From positions 744,001-808,000 of the forward strand of contig JABSSW010000013.1 of assembly GCA_018902385.1 (NCBI GenBank): DNA of 64,000 nt. Direction: 5' to 3'. This DNA comes from Physcia stellaris. Its lineage: Eukaryota; Ascomycota; Lecanoromycetes; Caliciales; Physciaceae. The position numbers and the translations under genes are program-made. Positions 51,613 to 61,798 of this stretch are shown here, in pieces. Below the pieces are notes generated by a model. The model was not told the origin of the DNA. It ran no database searches and was given only the letters and a program-made list of their open reading frames with translations. The first letter of the stretch is position 1, and each line of letters opens with the position of its first letter.

Positions 51613-51660
51613 TATATCATATCATATCATGTCATGTCATGTCATGTCATGTCATGATAT
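51613..51660 (+). repeat. Pentanucleotide microsatellite (ATATC)n/(ATGTC)n
   Basis: Three ATATC-type units pass into five TCATG units and then ATATC again, followed by related AT-rich near-repeats to about 51690. Confidence 0.9.
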
Positions 51661-51774
51661 ATCATACAATATGATATACAATATACTGTATATCTTTTAC
51701 AAGAATTCTTTTTAGCGTTTTTCTTTTTAGCGTCGTTTTTAGCTCGTCGCATGTCGCATGTCGTATATCGTTGA

Positions 51775-51985
51775 TTGCATTATTGCTTCGAGACTTGCAA
51801 CTCAACGAGACAGCGTATTACGAGACTTGCAATTCAACGAAACAGCGTTTTACGAAGTTTGCAATTCAACGAAACAGCGTATATATTACGAGACTTGCAA
51901 TTCAACGAGACAGCGTGTTACGAAATCAATTACGAAATTTGATTCAACGAGACAGCGTGTTACGAGATCAACGTGACAGCGTTAT
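51775..51985 (+). repeat. Degenerate tandem repeat, about six units
   Basis: Units of roughly 32-48 bases of the form CGAGACTTGCAATTCAACGA plus GACAGCGT(G)TTA are repeated about six times with length variation. No CC or GG occurs within the array. Two reading frames stay open through it, but the peptides are pure repeats. Confidence 0.85.
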
Positions 51986-52800
51986 CAAATTTTGAACAAT
52001 TTCTGATTCAGCTGCTCAATTTGTATGATAAATTGTATGATAATCAGACAGATGATTTGAAAACTCTTTCAAAATTTTCGTCGTATCTCAGAATTTTTAG
52101 ACTGAATACGAAATAGACTGTCTCGAAATAAGATTTATTCGCAGATCGTGCTTCTCACGCTAGAAAATCATTCTTGTACTGAGTTAACAAGACATTGCCG
52201 TTGAATATGCAACAGCGTTCTAAGAAAGAAAAACAAAAAATTAAAATTCATAAAATTGATTTCGGAATAAAGTTAATTCATGTCGATATTTGCATCAATT
52301 TCATTCTATCAACATCATGACTTGAAACAAAATGAATGAAAAAAACAGTTTGATCGCAATTGACGTGTATCAATTATGACGTTTGAATCAATGACTGTTA
52401 CAATGAAAAAAAAAAGTATTCGTACAATTCATTCGTGCTGATTAAAAATTCGTTGAAACGTGATTAATTCGAAAAATAATGACGAAAAGTATGTACAATA
52501 AAAATCATTTCATCGAATTCTTGTGTCAGAACATGATTTTGAAAGAACATTTGTTTGATAAAATCAATTGAATTTCAAGCAATGAAATCTTGTTTTCGTT
52601 GAATCAATGAATTAAAATGCTTATTCGTATCAACTCGATGAACTATGCAAAAATCAAAAAAAAAAAAAAAAAAAACAATGAAATTGATTATAACAAAAAA
52701 AATCAAAATAAATTTCTCAAAAATCGTTGAAATTTTTTTGCAACATCGTATATAACGACTTTTGCAATGAAATCGCTTCTCATTACAAAAATTCTCATAA

Positions 52801-52999
52801 TGTTGGAAATACAGCCTCCGCAGGTGTGCTGCAGTCAGGATCCAGTTGGTATAACCTGACGAAAGAAGGACTAGTGCGTCCTTGTTGGGACTAGTGCCTT
52901 GGCATCCGCACACTTCTTGTGCTTCCATCTGCATGTAACTTACCTAGAATAACGAGATTCAGAGCAATAGAATGGTAGTCACCCATGATTCTTTCAATA
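52801..52999 (+). repeat. 5' LTR of the young element
   Basis: 199 bp, TG...TA ends with TGTTGG start; one difference from the 3' LTR. A diverged solo copy lies at 22698-22868. Confidence 0.95.
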
Positions 53000-53356
53000 G
53001 GTTATGAGAACCGGGTTAGCAGCTTTCGCTACATCTAGTACCAGCTACAGCATGTCAGAGGACGAAGCGCAGTAGTAACTAGCCGCCAGGCAGTACAGCA
53101 GTGTACTCGCAGCAGTATCCAACTCCATTGGGAGTATCCAGTCTAGCCAGACCAGAACGGCCTAATTGCATCGAGCAATATCCAGTACCTTGGTACACAC
53201 GATCAGTACTATCCAGTACGCCCTCAGTTACATCGGTAACACCTATCTACCTACCTACCTACGAGCCCTTCGAAACAGTCACCTTTCGAACCCGTCACGA
53301 ACTCGCGTATCTACCTATCGAACCTCTACGCGAAACCTACCTATCACTCAGTCAGA

Positions 53357-54598
53357 ATGGCCGCTTCTACTCGTACCCCTGCGGTCACCTCCTCCGAATC
53401 GCCGCCTGCTTTCCTTCCTTGGTCACCTCTCCTTTGCACCTGCATTTCTGCGAATGACATCCTCACGAATCAATCAGTAACGCAAGATCTTCGATTCTTG
53501 TACGAGCAGCATCAACAGGGTCAAACAAGTCAGAAATGCTCTTGGTTCATTCAAGCAAAGAGGGCACAAGAAAGTTATCTGATGCGGAAGCACGAGGTGG
53601 AAGTGAAAAACAAGGTCAAGCAGGAAGCGAAGAAGTTGGCAAAGCAGAAAGAGGAGGCCCGCATAGCAGCGAAACGGGCTGAAGGATATACGTGCAGGCG
53701 TTGCAAGCATTCGGCCAGATTCGACAGCAACACCAAGCTCCACGAGCATATCCGCAGTCGGCATGCGAAGAAGCCGAAGCAGCCTGCTCAGCAATCTGTT
53801 GTTTCACCTGCTTCCGAATCGAAACCTCCTACGCCTCCTCAATCGGTAACCCCCTCACCTCCAACGTCGCCGAAACTCCTACCTCTCGCGATTCCCGCAC
53901 CAGAAATTGTACGCGAGCGTTCAGAGAGCACACCTCCTTCCGAAACCTCTTCAGTTTCCTCGTCGGTTGCAACACCAAAGAAACCGATATCTTGGGCAGA
54001 AATTGCCTCACGACCAGTCGTTGCACCGAAGCCCTCTCGTCTCCCGATTGCGACACCCAAATCGGTGTGCAAATCCTCGGAGAATGCAAGCATTGCTTGC
54101 CCGCCTACTCCGCCTCGAACCCCACCATCGAGGCCCTATTTGACCGTGGACGATCTATACCGCATGTTTGCTGGGAAGCCGAGTCCATTTGGCCTGCAGC
54201 CACGTCATAGCAAGCCGCTGTCTCCGCGCGGCCCTGGCAAATGCAGTCCTAGAAGCAATTGCAAATCTGGCCCCATACAAACGCGCATTACGTCATACTT
54301 TAATGCGGTGACCTTACCTACTTCCAAACCAGCATCAACGCATGACTCGGTCAAACAGTCGGCCCGCACGTCACCTTCCTTGTTTCGCCCTACTTCTCGA
54401 TTTGCCTCGATGCGCCCTCGTTTCTCGGCAGTCTCTCGCTCGCCTCCTTTTTGCAGGCATTGCCAAGGGCGTCTTGCCACCTATTGGCCTACTGGCTGGG
54501 CCACGCCAAATGCCACAAGAGTTGGGAACAATGGGATACCAATGGGGATGCGCTATTGGAGTTTCGCTCCTCCCCGCCCTACTTTGGGGGAGTATTGA
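53357..54598 (+). CDS. ORF of the LTR element: C2H2 finger and PIP-box protein
   Basis: 413-codon open frame inside the young LTR element. From the N-terminus: a hydrophobic/Pro-rich start (MAASTRTPAVTSSESPPAF), a basic coiled-coil (VEVKNKVKQEAKKLAKQKEE), a C2H2-type finger (CRRCKHSARFDSNTKLHEHI, ending RSRH), a Ser/Pro-rich linker, the motif YLTVDDLYRMFAGKPSPFGL, the PCNA-interacting peptide motif QTRITSYF (54278-54301), and a CRHCQG near the end. It has no Gag zinc knuckle or Pol domain. Related copies at 59.2-60.9 and 61.8-62.7 kb keep the finger, the YLTxxDLxRMF and the PIP-box motifs. Role unknown; nucleic-acid and PCNA binding are inferred. Confidence 0.65.
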   Translation: MAASTRTPAVTSSESPPAFLPWSPLLCTCISANDILTNQSVTQDLRFLYEQHQQGQTSQKCSWFIQAKRAQESYLMRKHEVEVKNKVKQEAKKLAKQKEEARIAAKRAEGYTCRRCKHSARFDSNTKLHEHIRSRHAKKPKQPAQQSVVSPASESKPPTPPQSVTPSPPTSPKLLPLAIPAPEIVRERSESTPPSETSSVSSSVATPKKPISWAEIASRPVVAPKPSRLPIATPKSVCKSSENASIACPPTPPRTPPSRPYLTVDDLYRMFAGKPSPFGLQPRHSKPLSPRGPGKCSPRSNCKSGPIQTRITSYFNAVTLPTSKPASTHDSVKQSARTSPSLFRPTSRFASMRPRFSAVSRSPPFCRHCQGRLATYWPTGWATPNATRVGNNGIPMGMRYWSFAPPRPTLGEY

Positions 54599-55825
54599 CC
54601 CCTCCTTGGGGGAGTCACTACTCTGGGGGAGTCAGAGCATGTTGTTTGTTTGTTTGTTTTGCCCGCCCGCCCTCCCTATCAACCGTTGATCGGCCTGGGG
54701 GAGCATAAAAGTTGTTGTTGTTTTAATGGATTGGAAGTCCCGCCCCTCCCACCCTGTTTCGGCCTGGGGAAGCTTGAAAAGTTGTTGTATGCTTTGTTTT
54801 ATTGTTTAACGAATATGGTAGGGACTTACCTCTGTTGTGGCTTCGTCTTGATCTAACACGACTGATCTACGATATCGCCTCCTTCCCTACTACCCTTGAG
54901 GCTTCAGTCGCCCGATAAATACGAGGGGGAGAGAGTGAGTACAGTCGCTAGAATGGACGAGGACAGTCGAGGGCAGTACAACTTCGGGGGAGTGTACTGA
55001 CCAAGATGCTCACGCTCAGATAGTACCGCTTCGGGGGAGCGTACTATGCAGTCATTACACCTCGGCCTTGCAGAGCAAGAACTCGATCAAGAAGGACAAA
55101 TAGTGCTGGAGATATCTGACCTTTTCGCATACTAATCGACCTGGTTCTCTGGCAGGGCTTAGTCAGGTCAGAAAAGCTCGAATCTGCACTCTTTGCATCG
55201 GTGTATGCCCGCAGAAGCCTGCCCGCATTCGATGCATTACCTTCCTGAACGATTTCTCGACCATCTCCAGCTTCTCGCATCGCATCGGCATACCTTATGG
55301 ACTTCCTACAGCCAAATTACGTAGGGATCGATCCATTGATGCCGCAAGAAGTACCTGAGAACCCTGAGACACAATGATGCTATCAGATCATGGTGTGACC
55401 TGCACTCTCGTTCAACATCGCAGAACTCAGGCAATTGGTACTTGCTCCATGGTGTACCGTCTATCCAATTCCAGGTACCAATCCCCGCATCGATGCTTCA
55501 CCTCATGGAGATCCAGAACACGGTCGCAATCCTTCAGATGCTCGGTCGCATGCCTTACAATTCGACCTTACGTCGTATCTGAAGCCAATAGGTCATCGGA
55601 CCTCGATTCGTTCGATTCTGCAGTCTTCGCATCGGTGTATGGCCAAGCCCTACAGGACCTACGTCATTGGGGGAGCTTGCTCGGAAGCTCCAGGCAACGC
55701 GTCGTTGGGGGAGCTACATCGCTGAGGGAGCTCCAGGACTCATCGCCGGGGGAGCTTGCACGGAAGCTCCAGACCAGGCTCGTTAGGATACAGGGCAGGT
55801 GGCACAAGCGGTTGCTGTGGGGGAG
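54585..55825 (+). repeat. Scattered polypurine GGGGGAG motifs in the 3' part of the LTR element
   Basis: TGGGGGAG or CGGGGGAG recurs at least ten times between 54585 and 55825 (for example at 54585, 54607, 54624, 54696, 54985, 55031, 55667, 55705, 55747 and just before the 3' LTR). The final copy is the polypurine tract adjoining the LTR. No protein-like frame runs through this part. Confidence 0.8.
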
Positions 55826-56024
55826 TGTTGGAAATACAGCCTCCGCAGGTGTGCTGCAGTCAGGATCCAGTTGGTATAACCTGACGAAAGAAGGACTAGT
55901 GCGTCCTTGTTGGGACTAGTGCCTTGGCATCCGCACACTTCTTGTGCTTCCATCTGCATGTAACTTACCTAGAATAACGAGATTCAGAGCAATAGAATGA
56001 TAGTCACCCATGATTCTTTCAATA
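55826..56024 (+). repeat. 3' LTR of the young element
   Basis: 199 bp, immediately after the GGGGGAG polypurine tract, followed by the CATAA target duplication. Confidence 0.95.
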
Positions 56025-57280
56025 CATAACATGATTTTATTTTTTTTCGCGCACATTTATCTTTTCATTTCGCTTTTTTTTTTCTCATTTTTTTTTTTTC
56101 GTTTTGTTTTTCGTCACAATTCGACTCGACGTCGCGTAAATTTTACGACATCATTCGAATCGAAAACACGCAAAAAGCGAAAATAAATTTTTTTTTACGA
56201 CGATTGATCGTCGTGAAATTGAAATTCAAAATTTATTTCGTTTTGAAAAAAATGTTTTTGTCGATTTTGTTTTTTCGATGACAAAAACAACATCATTCGA
56301 AACAAATTCGAAATCGAAATCGAATTCGTCGTCGTAATCGTCATAATGTTGTTCAAATTGAAAATTCTCGTTTTCGTTTTTTTTTTCGTTTTGAAACAAA
56401 AACAATGATAAGTCGTCGACAACGTTCGAACGATTATTTAATGATTCGTCGTCGTTGTCGTTTTTATTGAATCGCGCACGATCATTTGTCGTTGTTACGA
56501 ACATGTTTGACAAATAGATTTGACAAATAGATAGAACACAATCTATAAAAAAATATCTATCGTTTTCTTCTCAAAAAGTTTACTATCTTATTGAGTTAAA
56601 TCAATCTTGACGAAAAACATCAAAGTTTTGATGCAACTTCTTCGCACGTTGCACATCAATCAAGAACTTGATATGATTTTCGTCTATGTAGTCAAAACTG
56701 TAGAGTTCGATGAGAGAAATTCGATGTTGTAATATTTGTTGAATTCTGACGAAGGCGCATTTAGTTATTGAATTGCGAAGTCTCGATCGCACACAAATTG
56801 ATGAATTCAGAATTCAATTTCAACTTCATATCAACTCAAACAAAGTTTTTTTTAAAAAAACTTTCGGGCCTACTTGTAGTTGATATGATAAATGATTAGA
56901 CAAATATGTTTGAATCGAATTATGTTCTAATTTTCTGACGAGATTAACGTGATTTGAAATTTGACGTTCGCACATTGTTTACAATTTCATCATTTTGTAC
57001 GTATTTGTTTTTGCAAATTTATTGTCTTCGTCTAATTAGTCAATAATATGTCTATTCAAACACGACTCATAATATTACAATAAATTTTCAATTTTTATCG
57101 CTCGTCGAAATACGCGAACGTTCAAAAATAAAATCTCAAATCGATCAAATTCTTTTGACGAAACAAACGACGAAAAATTCTGTTGATCAAACAAATGATT
57201 TGAAAATTCTTTTGACGAAACAACGACGAAATTTTCGACGATAAAAGACGAAAATTGACTCGATTAATTTTTTTTCTTTT
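56025..57280. other. AT-rich tract 2, nearly free of CC and GG
   Basis: Continuation of tract 1 beyond the inserted LTR element. By eye only three CC/GG sites occur (near 56753 and 56866-56870), while CpG is very frequent (repeated TCGTCG, CGACGA, ATCGAA). Frames are low-complexity Asn/Asp/Phe-rich. Probably the interior of an old LTR element whose 3' LTR follows at 57281. Confidence 0.85.
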
Positions 57281-57496
57281 TGTGACGAGCGTGCATCGGT
57301 TTCAACATCTGAAATCAACATCTGATCAGTCACTAAAATTAACACTCTTATTTTATCACATCGGATGACAGGATCGAATTCCGTCTATGATCAAATCTTC
57401 TACATATGTCTTGTCAAATCTCTATGTATTTGCTTCTCACTTCGATATCCTCGTGTAATTATGTATTAGTATCATATCAATGCATGACATCTCACA
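57281..57496 (+). mobile_element. LTR copy A (hypermutated) of a second LTR family
   Basis: TGTGACGAGCGTGCATCGG to CATGACATCTCACA, 216 bp, TG...CA ends. It matches 62733-62949 along its length; the differences are overwhelmingly C or G in the other copy against T or A here. It follows directly on AT-rich tract 2, consistent with the 3' LTR of a fossil element. No clear target duplication. Confidence 0.8.
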
Positions 57497-57655
57497 TTAT
57501 ATCGAAGTCACTTTAATCTCTTCAAGCTGCTCGAGATACGACAGCTTATTCAATAAACAAAACTTCAAACAAACGCGAAGACCTAAAACGTCATCAAATT
57601 CTAGACGTGCAGCGAGAACGACGTAATTCTGCTCACGTGAGATCGAAAGCCTAGA

Positions 57656-57850
57656 TGTAAGGCGCGTGCCTAGGACTCAATAGGTAGCATAACGAGGATA
57701 TTTGATCTAGGGAGCAAATATGTACATGGAAGGCCGAATGCCAGAAGTAGGTTGTGGGCGCCAAGGCCCTAGATCGCACTAATCCCCATATGGCCTCCCG
57801 CTGATAAGATAAGGCCCTACCAAAGCTCCTCCCAAGGCATGCTCGTAACA
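57656..57850 (-). mobile_element. Solo LTR of a third family, intact target duplication
   Basis: 195 bp from TGTAAGGCGCG to GCTCGTAACA, flanked by a perfect 5-bp duplication CTAGA (57651-57655 and 57851-57855). Read on the minus strand it starts TGTTACGAGC and ends CCTTACA. It is rich in CC and GG, unlike the nearby tracts, so it escaped or postdates the mutation process. Confidence 0.8.
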
Positions 57851-57855
57851 CTAGA

Positions 57856-59233
57856 CGATTTGAGTGAGAGCGACGAAACTCTACTTCACCCAGATCACTT
57901 TCCAGAAAACAACGATTTCGAGTGTGAACTTCTACGAAAGAGCCATTCCGATGCTTTAGCGAGAACGAGATTGTTCAGCTATTGACCGAAGCGACGATTG
58001 TTTGATATTCTCGAACGTTGATACGCATCTATTAATCGACAGACTGTGAAAACGACGTTCGAAGTCACTTGTGACATCATAACCAATAAACCAGATCTAG
58101 ATCACCAAATTCAGAAAACACCATATCAGAAATACTCGACCAGAAACCGAATCAGAAACTCCGTTATTCGGCCAAAATTTTCACCTTCTCGATCGAATCC
58201 GAACCATTTATCTTCTTCGAGAATTCTTCAGAATCAAATCTATTTTACTAGCAACTCGACCATCCTCTTCTATCTATTCGATTGCTTTAATACTTTAATC
58301 AGAAAGCTGTACGAAAATAACTGTGATATCAAGTAAAAAAGTCCTCATATCTCGATTCAACATTTCGCCAATACGTCAACATCGAAGCTATTTTCTTTGC
58401 TCGAGAGCTCGCTCGAAAACATACTCATCGATCTATCAATTCGATGTCACTTTTCTACTTCGATGATAAACTCGATATCTAGTCAGAAAGTAAATATCAC
58501 TCCGAGTTTAAAAATTCTCAATATTCACATTGTCTCAATATCGAGACCACCTATCTCTTTGAAGAACATTGCGAAATTATATCTGTCTTTCTCAGTGAAC
58601 GGCCACACTCTCTGATCTCGACGATAATCTCAATATCGATCAGAAAGATTGTTCAAACCTTCATCAACGTCTAGTATTGCAACCATCCTCCTCACTCGAG
58701 AATTTTTCGATATTCTATCTATCTGTCTGGCAAATCAGCATCTGTCTTCTGTATCGATGTTGAACTCAACATCAAACCTTCAAAATTTTGCATTAAAGAT
58801 CATTGCACCCGAAACATCAAGAACCTTCTAGAACGCTCTGCATCAGCATTCGATATCAACACCATCCGAGTTGTTTGAGAATATTCAAGAATCACACCTG
58901 TTTGTCTAGCAAATCGGCCCTGATCTCCAGTTTCTGCGATGAAGCCAATATCATTTCCATCCAAAAAACTCATATCATTTCTTCAGAATCTCTTTCCCTT
59001 CCGCGTCAACGATGACATCAGAGTCAACGTGCGAAATCTCCGAAAACTCAACAATTTCTGCTTTAATTGTTTCATTTACTTCTTCTGCTTCACAGAAACA
59101 ACAGAAACAACAGAAGTTGAAATCAACTCCAAATCGCTGTCAATGATGTCAATTAGATTACGACTTTTGAGATTCACATCGTTTTCAATATTCTTCATGT
59201 GCTGTTCAAAATCAGCAAGCATACGAGTCCGCT
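57856..59233 (+). repeat. Relic sequence with a repeated module
   Basis: AT-rich but containing CC/GG. A loose module of the type TCGAGAATxxTTCAGAATC ... CTAGCAAATC recurs near 58214, 58698 and 58877, and again at 61735, together with ATCGATCAGAAAG and TCAATATCGA phrases. Frames are stop-ridden. It appears to be the 5' flank common to the PIP-box ORF copies. Confidence 0.5.
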
Positions 59234-60904
59234 TTGCAATTCCTTGAAGAGCAAATAAACGAAGACATCGAAAAATCAACAGTACTCGCTTCGTCTGCTT
59301 TGACCACTTCGTCTGCTCAACAAAAACAACAGAAATCAAATGCTCTGAAGATTGCGAAGAAGATCAAGATCAACGCGATCAAAAATGCTAAGCGAGTCAA
59401 ATCAAAAACAATAAAAGCTGAGAAAGTTGCAAAGTCAACATCAACACTTCAAAATATCGATATCTTCGATTCAACACTCACATGCGAGAATCGACGATTC
59501 AGCGAATTCGCGAAGTTCTTGCGACATCTTCAACAATGTCAGCACCTGTATCGGGAATCAGATCTGCTTTTGCTATTACTCACATGCCTATGGGGCCCTA
59601 CCTTCGATATCTGATACGATAAACAAAGCATCATGAAGTCAACATCCTTGAGTGAGTGAATTGAGACTCTGCGAGCCGATTTCGCCGATGCCCCGTTTGC
59701 AAAGCTAGCTAATTGCTCGAAAATAACCTGCATGCGATGCAAAGAGAGTTTCAACTCCAAAAACGAGCTTCGCAACCATGTCCGCAATCAACATGCGAAG
59801 AAGCCTGCCAGCAGCTCGAATCTCATGATCGATACAGCCAAATCAGCATGCAAATCCGTCGAGAAGCCAGCAGACATCTGCCTGCTCGATCCGCCTGCTC
59901 TGCAAGAATCGCTTGCCTCCTCCGCAACACCACGAAAGCACGTATCGGAATTTGAGATAACTTCAAAAGCGATTATCTCATCAACAAGTTCGGTTCTTTC
60001 GATTGCGACAGTCAATAATGTACTACAGTCGATGAAGAACGGATCAACTCAATGTTCTTCTGCTCCGTGAACCTCACCCCCAATGCTCAGTCAAATATCC
60101 AAATCAGCATTAACCTCCGAATCAATATCACCAAAGTGTTCGAATCTCCCTGTTGCGACACTCAATATCACACCGAAGTCGATGAAGAAACTACCAGCCA
60201 ATTCACTTACACCTCCGATTTCACCTCCTCAAACACCTGTACCGAAACACTTGAAATCCTATCTGACTATGAATGATTTGCACCGCATGTTTGCTGAGAA
60301 GCCTAAACCATTTGGCCTGCGACAGCATCAAAGTCGTTGTCGCTCTCCGCACGACTTTGACCTTCGTCAACCGGATCGACCAGCTTCGAAACAGCCTTAC
60401 CTCACTATCGAAAATCTATCCAGAATGTTCAGTGAAAATCTCAAAAGAAAGAACCTAATTTGCAGCCAAAAGAGTTTGTTCGAAGGCCGAAACCACGTAT
60501 CTTCCCGAGCATCCTCAGGCCAAGTGCAAATCACCGCCTACTTCAAGCCTACAGCCAATCAGAAGCCGCCAATTAGTCAAGCCTCGAAAGATTCAAAACC
60601 GAAGACTTCGAAGCAGCACATGCCTGCGGAATCAATCCGCACTGCCTCCAGCAAAAGCTTGCCTGAGGAATCTGCCAATTTACCATACAAAATGCCTGTT
60701 GTCTCCTGCACCCACTTGAAGCCTGCTGTCGAAACTCCTTTCTTCATTTCTATACTTCTCCGCCTTCTTCCGGCCTTCCTCCTTGCTCTCGCATTCGTTT
60801 CGACCATTTCCGCTGCAAGAATGAGCTGTATAAGCGCCTATCAACAAGCCATTTCGGCCATTGGCCGTGCCAATATTGAAATTGTCGCTTCGGAACGAAG
60901 CTGA
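59234..60904 (+). mobile_element. Fossil copy of the PIP-box ORF family (copy 2)
   Basis: Broken relative of the ORF at 53357-54598, lying in several frames. Recognisable parts in order: a Lys-rich coiled coil, the IDIFDSTLTC module with FLRHLQQCQHLYRESDLL, a C2H2 finger (CMRCKESFNSKNELRNHV, then RNQH), YLTMNDLHRMFAEKPKPFGL, a second YLTIENLSRMF, and the PIP-box QVQITAYF (60521-60544). It ends with GCTTCGGAACGAAGCTGAG, a sequence also found just before the LTR at 62733. Treated as a fossil; age unknown, but clearly older than the 52.8-kb element. Confidence 0.65.
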
Positions 60905-60956
60905 GAAGAGACGAGAAATAAACTGCTCGAATATCCAGTCACGAAACACCTTCGAA

Positions 60957-61325
60957 AAAAGATTTATTGCATACACGTTCTACTGAATGATTCGTACACA
61001 TCGACTATCGCATGCGTTCAAATATCGATGCGTTAATCGTTGTTACCCGGGTTTTACTAATACAGTGAAACTGCTTGTCTCATGATATAATCGATCTAAG
61101 GTTTTCAATTTGCTTACTAATGACCGCCGGAGCTACTCGTAAAAGATTGTATGAACTGACCACCTTGCAAAAGATTCATTACACTCATGCTCTGTTGAAT
61201 GCAATGTACACACCAACTCTCGCATATGCGTAAGTATCAATGCATTAAGCGCTGTTGCGAAGATTTTACCAACATGACGAAACTGCTCGTCTCATCGTAT
61301 AATCGACCTGATGTTGCAAAAATTC
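60957..61325 (+). repeat. Diverged tandem duplication, about 210 bp
   Basis: The segments 60957-61110 and 61167-61325 align: GATT(T/C)ATT...CTCTGTTGAATG/TTCTACTGAATG, TGTACACA, CTCGCAT, ATCAATGCATTAA/ATCGATGCGTTAA, and GAAACTGCT(T/C)GTCTCAT with TATAATCGA. Located between the two fossil ORF copies. Confidence 0.7.
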
Positions 61326-61798
61326 AACGCCTACATTAATGCGAAACATCTACATTAATGCCTTCATTACTTGCAAAAAGCTCGAGTCTCCGATTCTTTA
61401 CACTCTAAACTACATTATTCTAAACTCTTACAAACCCATCGAAACATGTCTTCGTACATGCTTCAACCATAGCCTGTAGCAAGCAGTTGGACCGAGCACT
61501 GCGAACTCCATTTCGCAACAGAGCTTCGTCGACCAAATTCTAATTTCTAGACCACCACCAACGAATCTCGATTCCTCCCTTCACACGCCTACTCAGATCA
61601 ATACACCTACCTACACCCTCGTCGAGGTACGCGAGCTCTAAATAAGACCTCACTTCAATACATTACGTCACCGAAGAACGCCTGTACCAGAAACCCTGTC
61701 ACAACCCCTTCAATATCGAAGCCATCCTCGCTGTTCGAGAATCCTTCAGAATCCTACCCAATTACCTAGCGAATCGTTTATCCTCTCCTATTTTTACG

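Larger units (their letters stand above)
51565..52800. other. AT-rich tract 1, nearly free of CC and GG
   Basis: About 1.2 kb with only two CC/GG sites found by eye (near 52198 and 52263), although CpG, CpA and TpG are all common. No intact gene. It is interrupted at 52801 by a young LTR element and continues after it at 56025, so it is presumably the remains of an older transposon. Confidence 0.85.
52801..56024 (+). mobile_element. Non-autonomous LTR element, structurally whole and young
   Basis: 3,224 bp: two 199-bp LTRs (52801-52999 and 55826-56024) that begin TGTTGGAAAT, end TTCAATA and differ at one position, flanked by a perfect 5-bp target duplication, CATAA (52796-52800 and 56025-56029). 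After the 5' LTR the sequence GGTTATGAGAACCGGGTTAG could pair with the anticodon region of a Met tRNA, the half-tRNA priming used by some Ty1/copia elements. A G-rich polypurine tract (TGTGGGGGAG) precedes the 3' LTR. No protease, integrase or reverse transcriptase is recognisable, so it must depend on a partner. LTR identity means recent insertion. The family may be copia-like. Confidence 0.9.

Noticed and set aside
51565-52800. Mitochondrial DNA insertion explaining the AT-rich sequence
   Set aside because: CpG-dense composition, LTR neighbours and absence of any mitochondrial gene argue against it.
52801-56024. Autonomous copia or gypsy element
   Set aside because: At 3.2 kb, with no recognisable protease, integrase or reverse transcriptase, it cannot be autonomous.
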